A stretch of DNA of 64,000 nt from JAAYDI01 sp052034005 (GTDB taxonomy: Bacteria > Planctomycetota > Planctomycetia > Pirellulales > Pirellulaceae), in contig JBPOJB010000061.1 of assembly GCA_052034005.1 (NCBI GenBank), positions 1 through 64,000 of the forward strand, in the 5' to 3' direction. Positions 34,998 to 44,158 of the stretch are shown piece after piece. Positions within the stretch are counted from its first letter, which is position 1; every line of letters starts with the position of its first letter. The notes beneath the pieces are model-generated. The model saw nothing but the letters and a program-made list of their open reading frames with translations, did no database searches and was not told where the DNA came from. Position numbers and translations under genes: made by a program.

Positions 34998-35723
34998 ATG
35001 TCCGAGATCTCCTCAACCTCCAGCCTGACAATCCGCGACTTGCGCCGCCGCTGGAGGCCACACAAAGCGCGGCTCGGCGGCGCCCGCTCCAACCATCCGA
35101 CATTGATCCGCTTCCACCGCGCCTGCAGTTGGCTCGCGCGTGTCGAGGAGATGGACTTGGAGCAAGACTGTGACTTGGTTCTGGTCAGCCAATGGATCGC
35201 GCTCAACGCGCTTTACGGCCAGTGGGACCAACGCGCGCGCGAACCGGTGGCCGACGGGGAATGCTGGCGGGTGTTCATGGACCGGCTGGTCGAACTGGAC
35301 CGGTCCGGCTATCTGGCGCAGACTCTCACCACGCACAAGCGGCTGGTCCTGAACCTGCTGGACGACCGCTATCTGAGCAGCTTCTTCTGGCGTGACCCGG
35401 AGGGCGTCCACTCTACCCGGAGGCACAAACAGAAGGATGCCGCCGTGACCTGGTTCAAGGAGCAGGACTGGAAGCGGATCCTGGAACAGCTACTGGCGCG
35501 GATCTACATGATGCGGTGCCAGTTGGTGCACGGCGCCGCCACCTACCGAGGCCAGCTCAACCGGAGATCGCTGCGGCACTGCGTCACCATGCTGGGGCAC
35601 TTGATGCCAGCGGTCCTGCTGGTGCTCATCGACCACGGCGCCGACGAGGATTGGGGGATCATGTGCTATCCGCCGATGCACGCCCAGGCCATGCCGAGGC
35701 CACGAAGAGGCCCAAGGGGCTGA
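34998..35723 (+). CDS. HEPN-domain protein (Apea-like)
   Basis: A 241-residue, mostly helical protein without signal or membrane segments. The HEPN signature R-x4-H is present as R173-C-Q-L-V-H178 within MMRCQLVHGAATY, followed by the conserved helix SLRHCVTMLGHLMPAV and IDHGADEDWG. The rest is helical with a conserved-looking SQWIALNALYGQW region. HEPN proteins are often ribonucleases in toxin-antitoxin, abortive-infection and CRISPR-linked systems, or RNA-binding scaffolds. No antitoxin-like MNT gene or other defence gene is next to it, so it is an orphan here. The start is ATG at 34998 after a weak GCAGGG site. Nuclease activity is an inference. Confidence 0.75.
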   Translation: MSEISSTSSLTIRDLRRRWRPHKARLGGARSNHPTLIRFHRACSWLARVEEMDLEQDCDLVLVSQWIALNALYGQWDQRAREPVADGECWRVFMDRLVELDRSGYLAQTLTTHKRLVLNLLDDRYLSSFFWRDPEGVHSTRRHKQKDAAVTWFKEQDWKRILEQLLARIYMMRCQLVHGAATYRGQLNRRSLRHCVTMLGHLMPAVLLVLIDHGADEDWGIMCYPPMHAQAMPRPRRGPRG

Positions 35724-35764
35724 CACGCGCAGCCCGGACCGACCAGAGTGTCTGCTGCTGCCTG

Positions 35765-37111
35765 TCAATATGCTTTGGAGAACTCGACGACGATGCTGCC
35801 GCTGTTGTCGCTCAGCCGGCTCCAGTCGTCGCGGCAGCGCAGATAGAGTTGCCCGTCGCAAGGGGCCGCGAAACTGCCCCCTTCCCCCAACGCGATCGGC
35901 TCGCTCAGCTGGTAGTCCCGCATGACGACCGCCTCCAGGCGGCCGGGCCCCCGCACGTGTCCGTCGGCGGTCGTCGCGCCGACTTCGGCGTCCGCGACCC
36001 ATTCGCCGGACGCCTTGTAGGCGTAGGCCTGCCCGGCGGAGACGAGCAGTCCGGAAGCTTGATAGCCACGCGCCGCATCCACGCGTGTGCGGATCGGCCG
36101 CCCGCCGGTCAGTGGGCGGAACCGCTTGCCCCACTGCCAGGCGCACAGATCGACGCGGTAGCCGGGGGCAATGTGGGCCAATGTGAACTCGTATTCGAAC
36201 GCGAGCTCTCGGGCGACCGGCCCGAATCGTCGGGCGAACGCGTCCTCCTGGCGGGTCAGGTAATCCTGGCCCAGGGCTCGGAATCGCGCGCGGTAGTTCG
36301 GGTTGTGTTCCAGCAGGTGGCAGGCAACCCAGCTTCTGGCATAGGTGCGTTTCATGTCGGCGAGCGATTGCACATCCGCCGCACTCCACTGGCTATCGGG
36401 GACGAGTCCGACGAGTCCGTCGTGCCGCGCGGCTTTCGCATCCAACGAATCGCACAGTTGCTGCACATCTCGACCACTGTTCACCACGTCTGCCAGCGTG
36501 TGCTTCTCTTCCGCCGCCAGGGATGCACGAGTGTCCGGCGGAAACTGCGTGCCGTAGGTCATGTCGGCGCTACAGGTCATCAACTGGGCCATCCCTTCGC
36601 GATACCACAAAGGGCCGGTCGTGCCGAACGTCTGGCTGCAGTAGGCGTGCACCACTTCGTGCTCGGCCACGCCGGGAAGCGCGGACGCGAAGACCAGGAT
36701 CGAACGGTGTCCACATGCGCCGTTGTCGTTCGGGTGCCGGACTGTTGCGCCTCCCAACCGGCCAATCAGGATCCGCGCCATCGGATGCGGCAATTCGCGG
36801 TCGTGCCAGACGTCCAGGTTCTGAACCACATAGCACTGGACCATGCCCCGCAACGGCCGTCGCCAGTACTCGCTCGCCTCGCGGAGCGTCTTCTCGAGTC
36901 GGTCCAGCAGGCCGGCCGCTTCCGCGGCGGACAAGTCGGTGTACAGCGAGACATTGTCGGACCGGTGCCAATGGCGTGCCCTGGCCGCCGAGCCCTGGTC
37001 GCCCGCCGCCAGCGGCCGCGATAGGCCCGCCACCGCCAGGCAGCCGGCCGACACCACTACAAGACGCCAGCCAAGCCGTGCCACGGAACGCTTCACCAGA
37101 TCGCCTCTCAT
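35765..37111 (-). CDS. exported HExxH metallopeptidase with C-terminal lectin-like beta domain
   Basis: A 448-residue protein. A signal peptide runs from about residue 7 to 36 (LAVAGLSRPLAAG). The peptidase domain has H151-E-V-V-H155 and a downstream Glu in WYREGMAQ (E172), the gluzincin pattern of peptidase-MA/DUF1570-like proteins common in planctomycetes. The last ~75 residues form a beta domain ending with GQLYLRCRDDW and SDNSGSIVVEF, which resembles the PA-IL/LecA-like sugar-binding fold. Start options are ATG 37111 (listed) or GTG 37096, which has a better-spaced AGAGG site and still keeps the signal peptide. Probably acts on extracellular or periplasmic proteins, perhaps glycosylated ones. 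Confidence 0.82.
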   Translation of the reverse strand: MRGDLVKRSVARLGWRLVVVSAGCLAVAGLSRPLAAGDQGSAARARHWHRSDNVSLYTDLSAAEAAGLLDRLEKTLREASEYWRRPLRGMVQCYVVQNLDVWHDRELPHPMARILIGRLGGATVRHPNDNGACGHRSILVFASALPGVAEHEVVHAYCSQTFGTTGPLWYREGMAQLMTCSADMTYGTQFPPDTRASLAAEEKHTLADVVNSGRDVQQLCDSLDAKAARHDGLVGLVPDSQWSAADVQSLADMKRTYARSWVACHLLEHNPNYRARFRALGQDYLTRQEDAFARRFGPVARELAFEYEFTLAHIAPGYRVDLCAWQWGKRFRPLTGGRPIRTRVDAARGYQASGLLVSAGQAYAYKASGEWVADAEVGATTADGHVRGPGRLEAVVMRDYQLSEPIALGEGGSFAAPCDGQLYLRCRDDWSRLSDNSGSIVVEFSKAY

Positions 37112-37468
37112 CCTTCTTAGCGGGCACCGCCCAGCCGCCCGACGATTCGGAAAATGGGCGTCGATGAGACTGGTGAGTCCCCTGGAACGCCGCGTCACAT
37201 CGCCTTTCCATAGCGCGGAGCGTGCCGGCCCGCCAGAAGCCTCTGCTTGCGCGGAAATATGCCGACACCACTGCGTCGCGGCAAAGCGTTGCCCGACGCC
37301 GTTTCCCAGGTCTCACCCGGCGGGATGAGTAGAAACCACCGCCCTATTCTCGGACAGGTTGGCTGCGCACAGCAGCCAGCTGGATCCCAGTCTACCTGGC
37401 AGCGAATCGGATGCAATCACTCTTCCAGGGAAAACAAGGTTTTCCCGCGCGCGCCGCGCGTCGAACCG
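37112..37468. other. 357-base intergenic region, nothing recognised
   Basis: Between the metallopeptidase gene and the methyltransferase gene, both on the reverse strand. Only shadow frames cross it. I see no T-tailed hairpin or RNA gene; it presumably contains the metallopeptidase promoter. Confidence 0.4.
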
Positions 37469-38704
37469 TCAGTGCGGCGTGCCGACGATCCGCAGGCCAT
37501 CGACGGCCAGCTCGCCCGTCGCGCCGGGGATGCCGATCAGGATCACCGCGAACCGGGATCGGCCGGGTACGGCGACGGCGCGCGATTCCCGCGTCCAGGA
37601 GCGGTCGCCGTCCCAAGGCCCGAGCGTCAGCTTACGGATCGAGGCGCGCTCTTCGTCATAGAAGGTCAGTTCCAGACACGGCAGCCCGGCCTGGCCCGCC
37701 GGGCTGCGGATGCCTTTCGTCCGCCGATACACCGACACGGTTACGCGCTTGAGTTTCCGGCCGTCCAAGCCGACCGCCTGCAGCACGTGGGCGCTCTGGC
37801 CCGGCGTGCTGTTGGACAGCACCAGGCACCGATGTCCTTCGGGTGCCGTCGGGTCCGACACCACCTGAGCTTGCCGGGCGTAGAACCAGCCGGGCAGGTC
37901 GGCGCCCGTCCCCGCGTCTTCAAAACCGGCATTGACCGGGTGCGGGATCCCCGAGTCATCTTTGACTGCCCGCAGCTCTTCCGCGACGCCCGTCATCGGC
38001 ACGAAGAACGTCGACTCCAGCTTCTCCTCCTGCAACCGGCCGTTGACCTTGCGGAACAAGTATAGGCTCTGCTGGAATCGCTCACCCAACGGCACGACCA
38101 GCCGGCCGCCTTCCCGCAGCTGTTCGACCAGCTTCTTGGGCACATCCTCCGGCGAACAGGTGACGATGATCTTGTCGAACGGCGCGTGCTCGGGCCAGCC
38201 CAGGTAGCCGTCGCCGACCTGGACGTGGACATTGTCGTACCCCAGCCGCTCGATGGTGCGCGCGGCTTGCTCGCCCAACGGCCCCACGATCTCGATCGTG
38301 TACACTTCCGCCACCAGCCGGCTCAGGACCGCCGCCTGGTATCCGCTCCCCGTGCCGATCTCCAGGACCCGGTCGGTCGGCCGCGGTTCCAGCTTCTCGG
38401 TCATGAAGGCCACCACATAGGGCGACGTGATCGTCTGGCCGTGTCCGATCGGGAGCGCGCCGTCCAGGTACGCGCTCTTGCGCTGATCTGCCGGCAGGAA
38501 CAGGTGCCGCGGCACATCGCGCATCGCCGCACAGACGCGCGGGTCCCGCACACCCCGACCGATGACCTCTCGTTCCACCATCAACGCCCGCGCGGCCTCG
38601 TAGTCGTTCGGCCGCTGCGCCGTGGCGTTGGAGCTGAACCCACTGCCCAGGAGCCAGGTGCAGGAACAGATCACCGCGCATTCCGCCATCCGCATGCGAT
38701 TCAA
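37469..38704 (-). CDS. exported protein-L-isoaspartate O-methyltransferase with C-terminal beta domain
   Basis: A 411-residue protein. Residues about 1-29 form a signal peptide (ending NATAQ). Residues 35-235 are a PCMT domain: MVEREVIGRGVRD, PRHLFLPADQR, YLDGALPIGHGQTIT and the SAM-binding VLEIGTGSGYQAAVL. Residues about 255-411 are a beta-rich carbohydrate-binding-like domain (NAGFEDAG ... WTRESRAVAVP). PCMT methylates isoaspartyl residues as a first repair step and needs SAM, so an exported form is puzzling. The start is TTG at 38704, chosen because AAGGAG lies seven bases upstream; ATG at 38695 is the alternative. The reading frame is complete. Confidence 0.88.
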   Translation of the reverse strand: MNRMRMAECAVICSCTWLLGSGFSSNATAQRPNDYEAARALMVEREVIGRGVRDPRVCAAMRDVPRHLFLPADQRKSAYLDGALPIGHGQTITSPYVVAFMTEKLEPRPTDRVLEIGTGSGYQAAVLSRLVAEVYTIEIVGPLGEQAARTIERLGYDNVHVQVGDGYLGWPEHAPFDKIIVTCSPEDVPKKLVEQLREGGRLVVPLGERFQQSLYLFRKVNGRLQEEKLESTFFVPMTGVAEELRAVKDDSGIPHPVNAGFEDAGTGADLPGWFYARQAQVVSDPTAPEGHRCLVLSNSTPGQSAHVLQAVGLDGRKLKRVTVSVYRRTKGIRSPAGQAGLPCLELTFYDEERASIRKLTLGPWDGDRSWTRESRAVAVPGRSRFAVILIGIPGATGELAVDGLRIVGTPH

Positions 38705-38928
38705 TAGTCAGCTCCTTGGTCCGCCGTCAGCTTCGGAGAACCAGTCTAATCGCATGCCCGCCGCCCCGCAACGACCGGCGGCCGCGGGGCAGGCACGGCG
38801 CGTCCCGTGCGGCGCGCGTTCGAGGACGCCCTGCCAACTGGTTGGCCGCTCCAGGGCTGCGTACGATGAGAGCGGCGCCGCAAGACGATTCGCGACGCAC
38901 CATTGCCCTTTGAGAAAGGACCATTCAC

Positions 38929-40428
38929 ATGACACTCGAGATCGACCGACGCACGTTCATGGGGTCCGCCGTGGCCGCGGGTGTATTCACGATCGTGCCG
39001 CGACACGTATTGGGCGGGCCGGGACAGGTGGCCCCCAGCCAGAAAATCACGCTGGCCCACATCGGGATGGGTACTCAGGGATTCAGCGAGCTCGGTTACC
39101 TGCTCAAGGATCCGCAGATCCAGATCGTGGCCGTCTGCGACCCGAACACGGACAGCAGCGACTACGTGGAGTGGGGCAAGCACAGCGTCCGCGCGCGCAT
39201 CCGGGAGTACCTGGACGACCCGTCGTGGCGCGAATCGGACAGCGGCTGCCCGGGCGGTCGGGAGGTGGGCCGCAAGGTCGTCGACACGTACTATGCCAAC
39301 CATCGCGGCGCGGAGCGCTACAAGGCCTGCGCGGCGTACGCGGACTTCCGCGAGTTGTTGGAACAGGAACCCGACGTCGATGCGGTCAAGATCATGACGC
39401 CGGACCATCTCCACGCGACCATCGCGATCGCGGCCATGAAGAAGGGCAAGCACGTGATCGTGCACAAGCCGATCGCCAACCGGTTGTACGAGGGGCGATT
39501 AGTCTTCGACACGGTGCGGAAGACGCAGCGGGCCACGCATCTGCTGGCCTATGGCAGCGGACGCGGCAATGAGCAGATCGCGCGGTGCATCAAGGCCGGG
39601 GCGATCGGCACCCTGCGCGAGATCCATAATTGGACGAACCGTCCCGTGTGGCCCCAGTACACGCAGATCCCGACCGAAACGCCGCCCGTCCCGCCGGGAT
39701 TCGACTGGCAGTTGTGGTTGGGCCCCGCCGTGGATCGGCCGTACCATCCGCACTACACGCACACCGTCTTCCGTGGCTGGTACGACTTCGGCGGCGGGTC
39801 CATGGCGGACATGGGGATCTACAGCCTGTGGCCGGTCTTCACGACCCTCGAACTCGACACCCCGGTCAGTGCGGACGCGTGGGCGACTCACGCCTGCACC
39901 ATCGACGACCATGTAAGCCGCCCGGTGGTCAACGATTTCTCGTATCCCACGGCCTGCATGCTGCGCTTCCAGTTCGCGGCGCGCGAGTCGAGGCCGCCGC
40001 TCGAACTGTTCTGGTACGACGGCGGCATGCGGCCGCGCCTGCCGGACGAACTCGAAGCACAAGGTTACCAGATGGGCCCTGAAGGCATCATGTTCGTCGG
40101 CGATGCGGGCACGATCGTGGCCGACTTCCTCGGTCAAAAGCCCGAGTTGTACACGCGGGGCAGGCACGAACCGCTGTCGGTCCAGGACCCGGCCGTGCAA
40201 GACGCCCCACGCCCCGGCGGTTCCTGGCAACAGGCGGTCCAGGGTGGCGAGCCGTCTCCGGGTAATTTCCTCAATGCGATCGCCATCACCGATGCGGTCA
40301 ACTTGGGGACCGTCGCCCTGCGCGCCGGCCGAAAGGTGCTGTTCGACAGCGCCGCCATGCAGATCACCAATGCGCCCGAAGCAAACCGGTATCTCCGTCG
40401 CGAGTACCGCCCGGGTTGGGAACTGTAG
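38929..40428 (+). CDS. Tat-exported Gfo/Idh/MocA-family oxidoreductase (second)
   Basis: A 499-residue protein with a short Tat signal (IDRRTFMGSAVAAGVF, residues about 5-20). The Rossmann motif HIGMGTQG is followed by VAVCDPN. The family lysine motif reads HKPIAN (His for the usual Glu). A C-terminal domain has MADMGIYSLWPV. It is longer than cytoplasmic relatives because of an insert around residues 75-130 with Arg/Asp/Gly-rich sequence. The start is ATG at 38929 with GAAAGGA upstream. Divergent from the exported isoaspartyl methyltransferase. Substrate unknown; a sugar or cyclitol is likely from the family. Confidence 0.9.
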   Translation: MTLEIDRRTFMGSAVAAGVFTIVPRHVLGGPGQVAPSQKITLAHIGMGTQGFSELGYLLKDPQIQIVAVCDPNTDSSDYVEWGKHSVRARIREYLDDPSWRESDSGCPGGREVGRKVVDTYYANHRGAERYKACAAYADFRELLEQEPDVDAVKIMTPDHLHATIAIAAMKKGKHVIVHKPIANRLYEGRLVFDTVRKTQRATHLLAYGSGRGNEQIARCIKAGAIGTLREIHNWTNRPVWPQYTQIPTETPPVPPGFDWQLWLGPAVDRPYHPHYTHTVFRGWYDFGGGSMADMGIYSLWPVFTTLELDTPVSADAWATHACTIDDHVSRPVVNDFSYPTACMLRFQFAARESRPPLELFWYDGGMRPRLPDELEAQGYQMGPEGIMFVGDAGTIVADFLGQKPELYTRGRHEPLSVQDPAVQDAPRPGGSWQQAVQGGEPSPGNFLNAIAITDAVNLGTVALRAGRKVLFDSAAMQITNAPEANRYLRREYRPGWEL

Positions 40429-40434
40429 GCCGCG

Positions 40435-41712
40435 TCACTTGCCCACGCAGCGGACGAGCGTGCCGCCGCCGGGCGGCAGCTCCAGCGGCAGGCGGGCCTG
40501 GGCGGCGCCCGACCAGCGCCCGACCGTCGCGTCGAACGGTTGCAGCGGCGCGGGCCCGACCAGCGTCGTGGCAAGCGGCTGCTTGTAGTCCAGGTTCACC
40601 ACGAGCACGTGCGTGGCCTCCGCGGGATCTTCGGCCATGCCGAACAGGCCGAGCAGCGCGCCGCGCACCCGCTCGTTCGGCCGATATTCCAGCGGCGCGA
40701 TCGCAGGGTCCAGCTGGTACGGAAGATCGGCCGGCGGGCCCACGGCGCCCTGCGGGAGCATGCCGAGATGATAGATGGCCAGGGACCTGAGCGGCTGCAG
40801 CTCGCCGGCGATGGCGACGAACTCGCGGTTCAGTACCTTGAGCGCGTGATACAGCTCCGTCGGCGTCCCGTCGGCGTGGGCGATGGCGCCTGTGTGGCCC
40901 GGGTGGCAGTAGACGTAATAGGAAATCCCCTGCGCGCCATACGCCAGGGTCGTGTACACAAGGTACCGCATCTCGTCGCCGTTGGGCACGCGCCGCGACG
41001 GATGCCAGCTGCAGGCCTGCACGATGTTCAACAGCGGGATCCCAGCCTGCTGTGCCGACTCGCGCACCATCGCCAGGTTCAGGAAGTAGCCGTCGATGTC
41101 GCCGTCCGTCGCGAATTGGTAATGGTCGTAACTCAACAGCTCCGGCTTCACCAGGTCGATGAACTGCCGCAGATGCTCGCGGTATGCCGTGACCCGATCG
41201 CCGGTCGTGCCCAGCTGCTGGTTGTTGGCGTAGGTGGGGAACAGGTTGATGTACGCCATGTGTGCGGGATCGCGTTCGTGCAGGTACGCCACCAGCTTGC
41301 CGAGCGCCGGGAAGGCCGGGGCACTCGGTTCATCCGTGATGAAGTAGCAGTACATCGCCGGATGGTTGCGGACGCGCTGGATCAACGCATCGAGTTCCGC
41401 CCGCCTGGCCGGATCGTCCAATGTCGCAGGCGACAAGAGCCCGCCCGCCTGCAGCATCCCGCGCAGTCCATGACGCTGCGCCACGTCCAGCTCTTCCTCC
41501 GAACACCACACGACGTTCCAGCCCCCTTCAGCCATCTGGATGGCCGTCGCGTCGGTCATGGCCGGACCGGCCCAGTAGGTGACGATCGGCGCACCGACCT
41601 CCCAGCCCCCGTCTTCACCACGAGAGTCGGCCGGCAGAGGCCCCGCGATCAAACAGACTCCCGCAGCCGCCCACAACACGCGCTGCACCGCCACACCCGC
41701 CGCTTTCATCAT
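40435..41712 (-). CDS. secreted TIM-barrel glycosidase-like protein
   Basis: A 425-residue protein with a signal peptide (about 1-28). The barrel resembles the clan-A glycoside hydrolases of the GH39/GH42 type: GWNVVWCSEEELDVA, CYFITDEPSAPAF (candidate acid/base Glu or Asp), ELLSYDHYQF and GAQGISYYVYCHPG. A C-terminal beta domain (residues about 340-425) ends in PPGGGTLVRCVGK. I cannot assign a CAZy family with confidence. The start is ATG at 41712 with AAGGAG six bases upstream; a second ATG follows. It converges with the Gfo/Idh/MocA gene with only six bases between the stop codons. Confidence 0.75.
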   Translation of the reverse strand: MMKAAGVAVQRVLWAAAGVCLIAGPLPADSRGEDGGWEVGAPIVTYWAGPAMTDATAIQMAEGGWNVVWCSEEELDVAQRHGLRGMLQAGGLLSPATLDDPARRAELDALIQRVRNHPAMYCYFITDEPSAPAFPALGKLVAYLHERDPAHMAYINLFPTYANNQQLGTTGDRVTAYREHLRQFIDLVKPELLSYDHYQFATDGDIDGYFLNLAMVRESAQQAGIPLLNIVQACSWHPSRRVPNGDEMRYLVYTTLAYGAQGISYYVYCHPGHTGAIAHADGTPTELYHALKVLNREFVAIAGELQPLRSLAIYHLGMLPQGAVGPPADLPYQLDPAIAPLEYRPNERVRGALLGLFGMAEDPAEATHVLVVNLDYKQPLATTLVGPAPLQPFDATVGRWSGAAQARLPLELPPGGGTLVRCVGK

Positions 41713-42005
41713 GTCGCTCCTTGTCGCAGCCCCGAGCACCGAATACCGAACACCGACAACGCGCCTCTCCCACAAGGCTTTTTCACCGGCTTCTGCAATT
41801 CCCCTCGATTGTGCAACAGCGCGAGACGCCGGTCAATCTCCAGGAAGCCGGTGACATCTTGACGCCGTGTTCGGGTGTGCAGGAAGACCCTGCGCAGCCG
41901 ATCGCGAAGCGGGTCCTGGACACCCAGGCCGGCCGTCAGAAGAATTAGATGAGGGAGCATGCGGTGGACGATGAGGGACGTGGGATCATCGAAGCGGGTG
42001 GGATC

Positions 42006-42287
42006 ATGACACATCAGGCGCAGGCCCCTTACATCACACGCTGCGGATTCTGTGGACAGGGTTTGTTGAGGTTCATGCGGTGCCACAGCTGCACGACCGT
42101 CGTTGCGGTCTGTGATCAATGCGAACGCGTGTGGCTGGATCTGGCCGCCGTGAAGGACGATCCGAATACTCCGGCGTCCGCGTCGTTCCCCAAGTGCCCG
42201 GCCTGCCACTCCAAGCACGCCTATTGGTCGCGACTCACACGGCCGGAAGTCGAGAACTCGGCCCTGTCACGCTACCTGGCCGAGTGA
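42006..42287 (+). CDS. small multi-zinc-ribbon protein
   Basis: A 93-residue protein from ATG 42006 (an earlier in-frame ATG at 41949 adds 19 acidic residues). Four CxxC knuckles are visible in order: CGFC, CHSC, CDQC and CPAC, enough for two zinc ions. The WLDLAAVKDD segment separates them. No catalytic motif is present. Such proteins may bind nucleic acid or act as adaptors; nothing here tells which. It ends 22 bases before the convergent coiled-coil gene's stop. Confidence 0.65.
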   Translation: MTHQAQAPYITRCGFCGQGLLRFMRCHSCTTVVAVCDQCERVWLDLAAVKDDPNTPASASFPKCPACHSKHAYWSRLTRPEVENSALSRYLAE

Positions 42288-42308
42288 TTGGCAGCCCGGA
42301 AGACGACG

Positions 42309-43058
42309 CTACTCCGCCCCCTCCACGGTGAATCGGATCTCCGCCGTCGCATCGATCTGGGCCGCGAGTTCGATGATCGCCCGCATCGCCGCGAAGCGGC
42401 GCTCGGCGACCGGCAGTTCCCGTTGACAAGCCGCGATCTGCTGCGCGACGAGCTTCTGTCGCAGGCGAACCGCCTTGTGCAGTTCCAGCGACTTGTTGCC
42501 GGGCGTTGCGAGCCAGGTTTCGATGCGCTGGTATTCCTGTCGCGCCGCGGATAACTGCCGCTGCAGGTCCTTCACTTGGCGGTGCAGCGACCAGACGGTC
42601 CGCTTGATCCGATCCTGCGTGAACTCGAGCGGATCGCCTCCGTCGACGCCAATGAGCGGCGAGATCCTGACGGCCAACTCCCGCCCGCGTGTCACCAACG
42701 AGACCCGAATGCACACGTCAGGCGAGCCGTCCAACACGATGTCCACCGCCTGACCGTACCGGACCGTGCCCGCGGCCGGCACCAGCCGGTAACGGGACGG
42801 CAACCCCTCCGCTTTCAGACTCCCTATCCGCGTGCGATCGGCCGAACCGGGGATCGGCACGTAGGTGTTCTTCCGGGTCAAATCGAGCAGCACCTTGTAC
42901 GTGCGGCTCGATGCCGAACCCCGATCGCCGGCGCGAACCGTCCGATCCGGCAGCAGGGCGGGAACGGCCAGGCCCACCAGGATGACCAACGCGGCGCGCA
43001 CGCACCGACCAGGGCCATGTGCAGGAGCGCCCCGATGGCTGTCCTCACGGGTATGCAT
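42309..43058 (-). CDS. exported coiled-coil hypothetical protein
   Basis: A 249-residue protein not recognised. The start is ATG at 43058 with GGAGGG six bases upstream. The N terminus has a basic stretch then a hydrophobic segment (VRAALVILVGLAVPALL, about residues 20-37), a signal peptide or anchor. A beta-rich middle part follows (RYRLVPAAG, VRYGQAVDIVLDGS). The last ~110 residues are a Gln/Arg/Leu-rich coiled coil (RQVKDLQRQLSAARQEYQRI). It is divergent from mutM. An envelope-associated structural role is plausible but unproven. Confidence 0.65.
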   Translation of the reverse strand: MHTREDSHRGAPAHGPGRCVRAALVILVGLAVPALLPDRTVRAGDRGSASSRTYKVLLDLTRKNTYVPIPGSADRTRIGSLKAEGLPSRYRLVPAAGTVRYGQAVDIVLDGSPDVCIRVSLVTRGRELAVRISPLIGVDGGDPLEFTQDRIKRTVWSLHRQVKDLQRQLSAARQEYQRIETWLATPGNKSLELHKAVRLRQKLVAQQIAACQRELPVAERRFAAMRAIIELAAQIDATAEIRFTVEGAE

Positions 43059-43312
43059 TCAGTCCCTCCATCCGGTTCGTGTCTCTGAGGGTGAATCACC
43101 AAATCCGTCCCTTTCCCCTCACAGGGCGTGAAAAATGTCTCCCGGACTGCTAGCATGCCCCGCGGCCGGGATGCACGAGGCCAGGAACCATGGCGCCTGG
43201 TCACGGCCGCCGGGTGCCCGAGCATGTTGCTGCAAGAAGCGCGGGTGGGCGTTGGCCACCGGTTTCGGTCTGGAGGATTCCAGCTTGTCAGGTCGACGGG
43301 GAGGTTTTTGCC

Positions 43313-44158
43313 GTGCCCGAGTTGCCGGAGGTCGAGACGATGCGTCGAGGCGTATTGCCGATCGTGGGCGCGCGGGTGACCGCGGCCTATCGCCCGGCGA
43401 GTCGCTTGCGACCGATCACGATTTCGCCACGGTGGGGGGCATTTGTCCAGGGTGTGAGAGGGACGCGCGTGGAGCAGGTGGCTCGGGCCGGTAAGCGGCT
43501 GCTGGTCTGGTTGAGTACGGACCGGGCCATTGTGTTTGAGCCACGCATGACAGGGCTGGTGTTGCTGGCGGATCCGCCGAGCCATCAGCATCTGCGGCTG
43601 CGGCTGGACCTGCAGGGGACCGGCGTGCCGCACCTGTGGTATTGGGACCGGCGCGGCCTGGGTTCCGTGCGGTTGCTCAGTCGGACGCAAGTGCAGCAGC
43701 GGCTCGGTCCGCCACGGCTCGGTCCAGACGCATTGGGTTTGGATGCCACGTGCCTGGCAGCGCGGTTGGCGCGCCGTCGCGTACCGATCAAGGTTGCGCT
43801 GCTGGACCAGGCGGCCCTTGCGGGCATCGGGAATCTCTACGCGTCCGAGATCCTGCATGTAGCGCGCATCCATCCGTGTACGCGATGTGACCGGCTCGCA
43901 CGGCGGCAATGGGAGCGGTTGGCCGACAGCATGCACCTGGTCTTGGAGGAAGCGATTCGCTACGAGGGTTCGACCCTGGCGGATGGAACCTATCGCACCG
44001 TGTTGAACGATCCGGGCGGGTATCAGAACCGGCATCGTGTCTACGACCGCGCGGGCGACCGATGCCCGAGCTGCGGGACGGCGGCCATTGAGCGGATGGT
44101 GCTGGCGCAGCGGTCCACGTTCTTCTGTCCGGCATGCCAGCGTGCGCGATCACGTTGA
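43313..44158 (+). CDS. mutM: formamidopyrimidine-DNA glycosylase (Fpg/MutM)
   Basis: Excises 8-oxoguanine and formamidopyrimidines and cleaves the strand by beta,delta-elimination. From GTG at 43313 the 281-residue product begins M-P-E-L-P-E-V-E-T, which places the catalytic N-terminal Pro2 and Glu3 correctly; longer starts would bury them. GGGGAGG lies eight bases upstream. GKRLLVWL holds the conserved Lys, and GIGNLYASEILHVARIHP is the H2TH region. The C-terminal zinc finger CPSC-x16-CPAC is complete. All functional elements are intact. Its stop overlaps the convergent acetyltransferase gene by nine bases. Confidence 0.95.
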   Translation: MPELPEVETMRRGVLPIVGARVTAAYRPASRLRPITISPRWGAFVQGVRGTRVEQVARAGKRLLVWLSTDRAIVFEPRMTGLVLLADPPSHQHLRLRLDLQGTGVPHLWYWDRRGLGSVRLLSRTQVQQRLGPPRLGPDALGLDATCLAARLARRRVPIKVALLDQAALAGIGNLYASEILHVARIHPCTRCDRLARRQWERLADSMHLVLEEAIRYEGSTLADGTYRTVLNDPGGYQNRHRVYDRAGDRCPSCGTAAIERMVLAQRSTFFCPACQRARSR

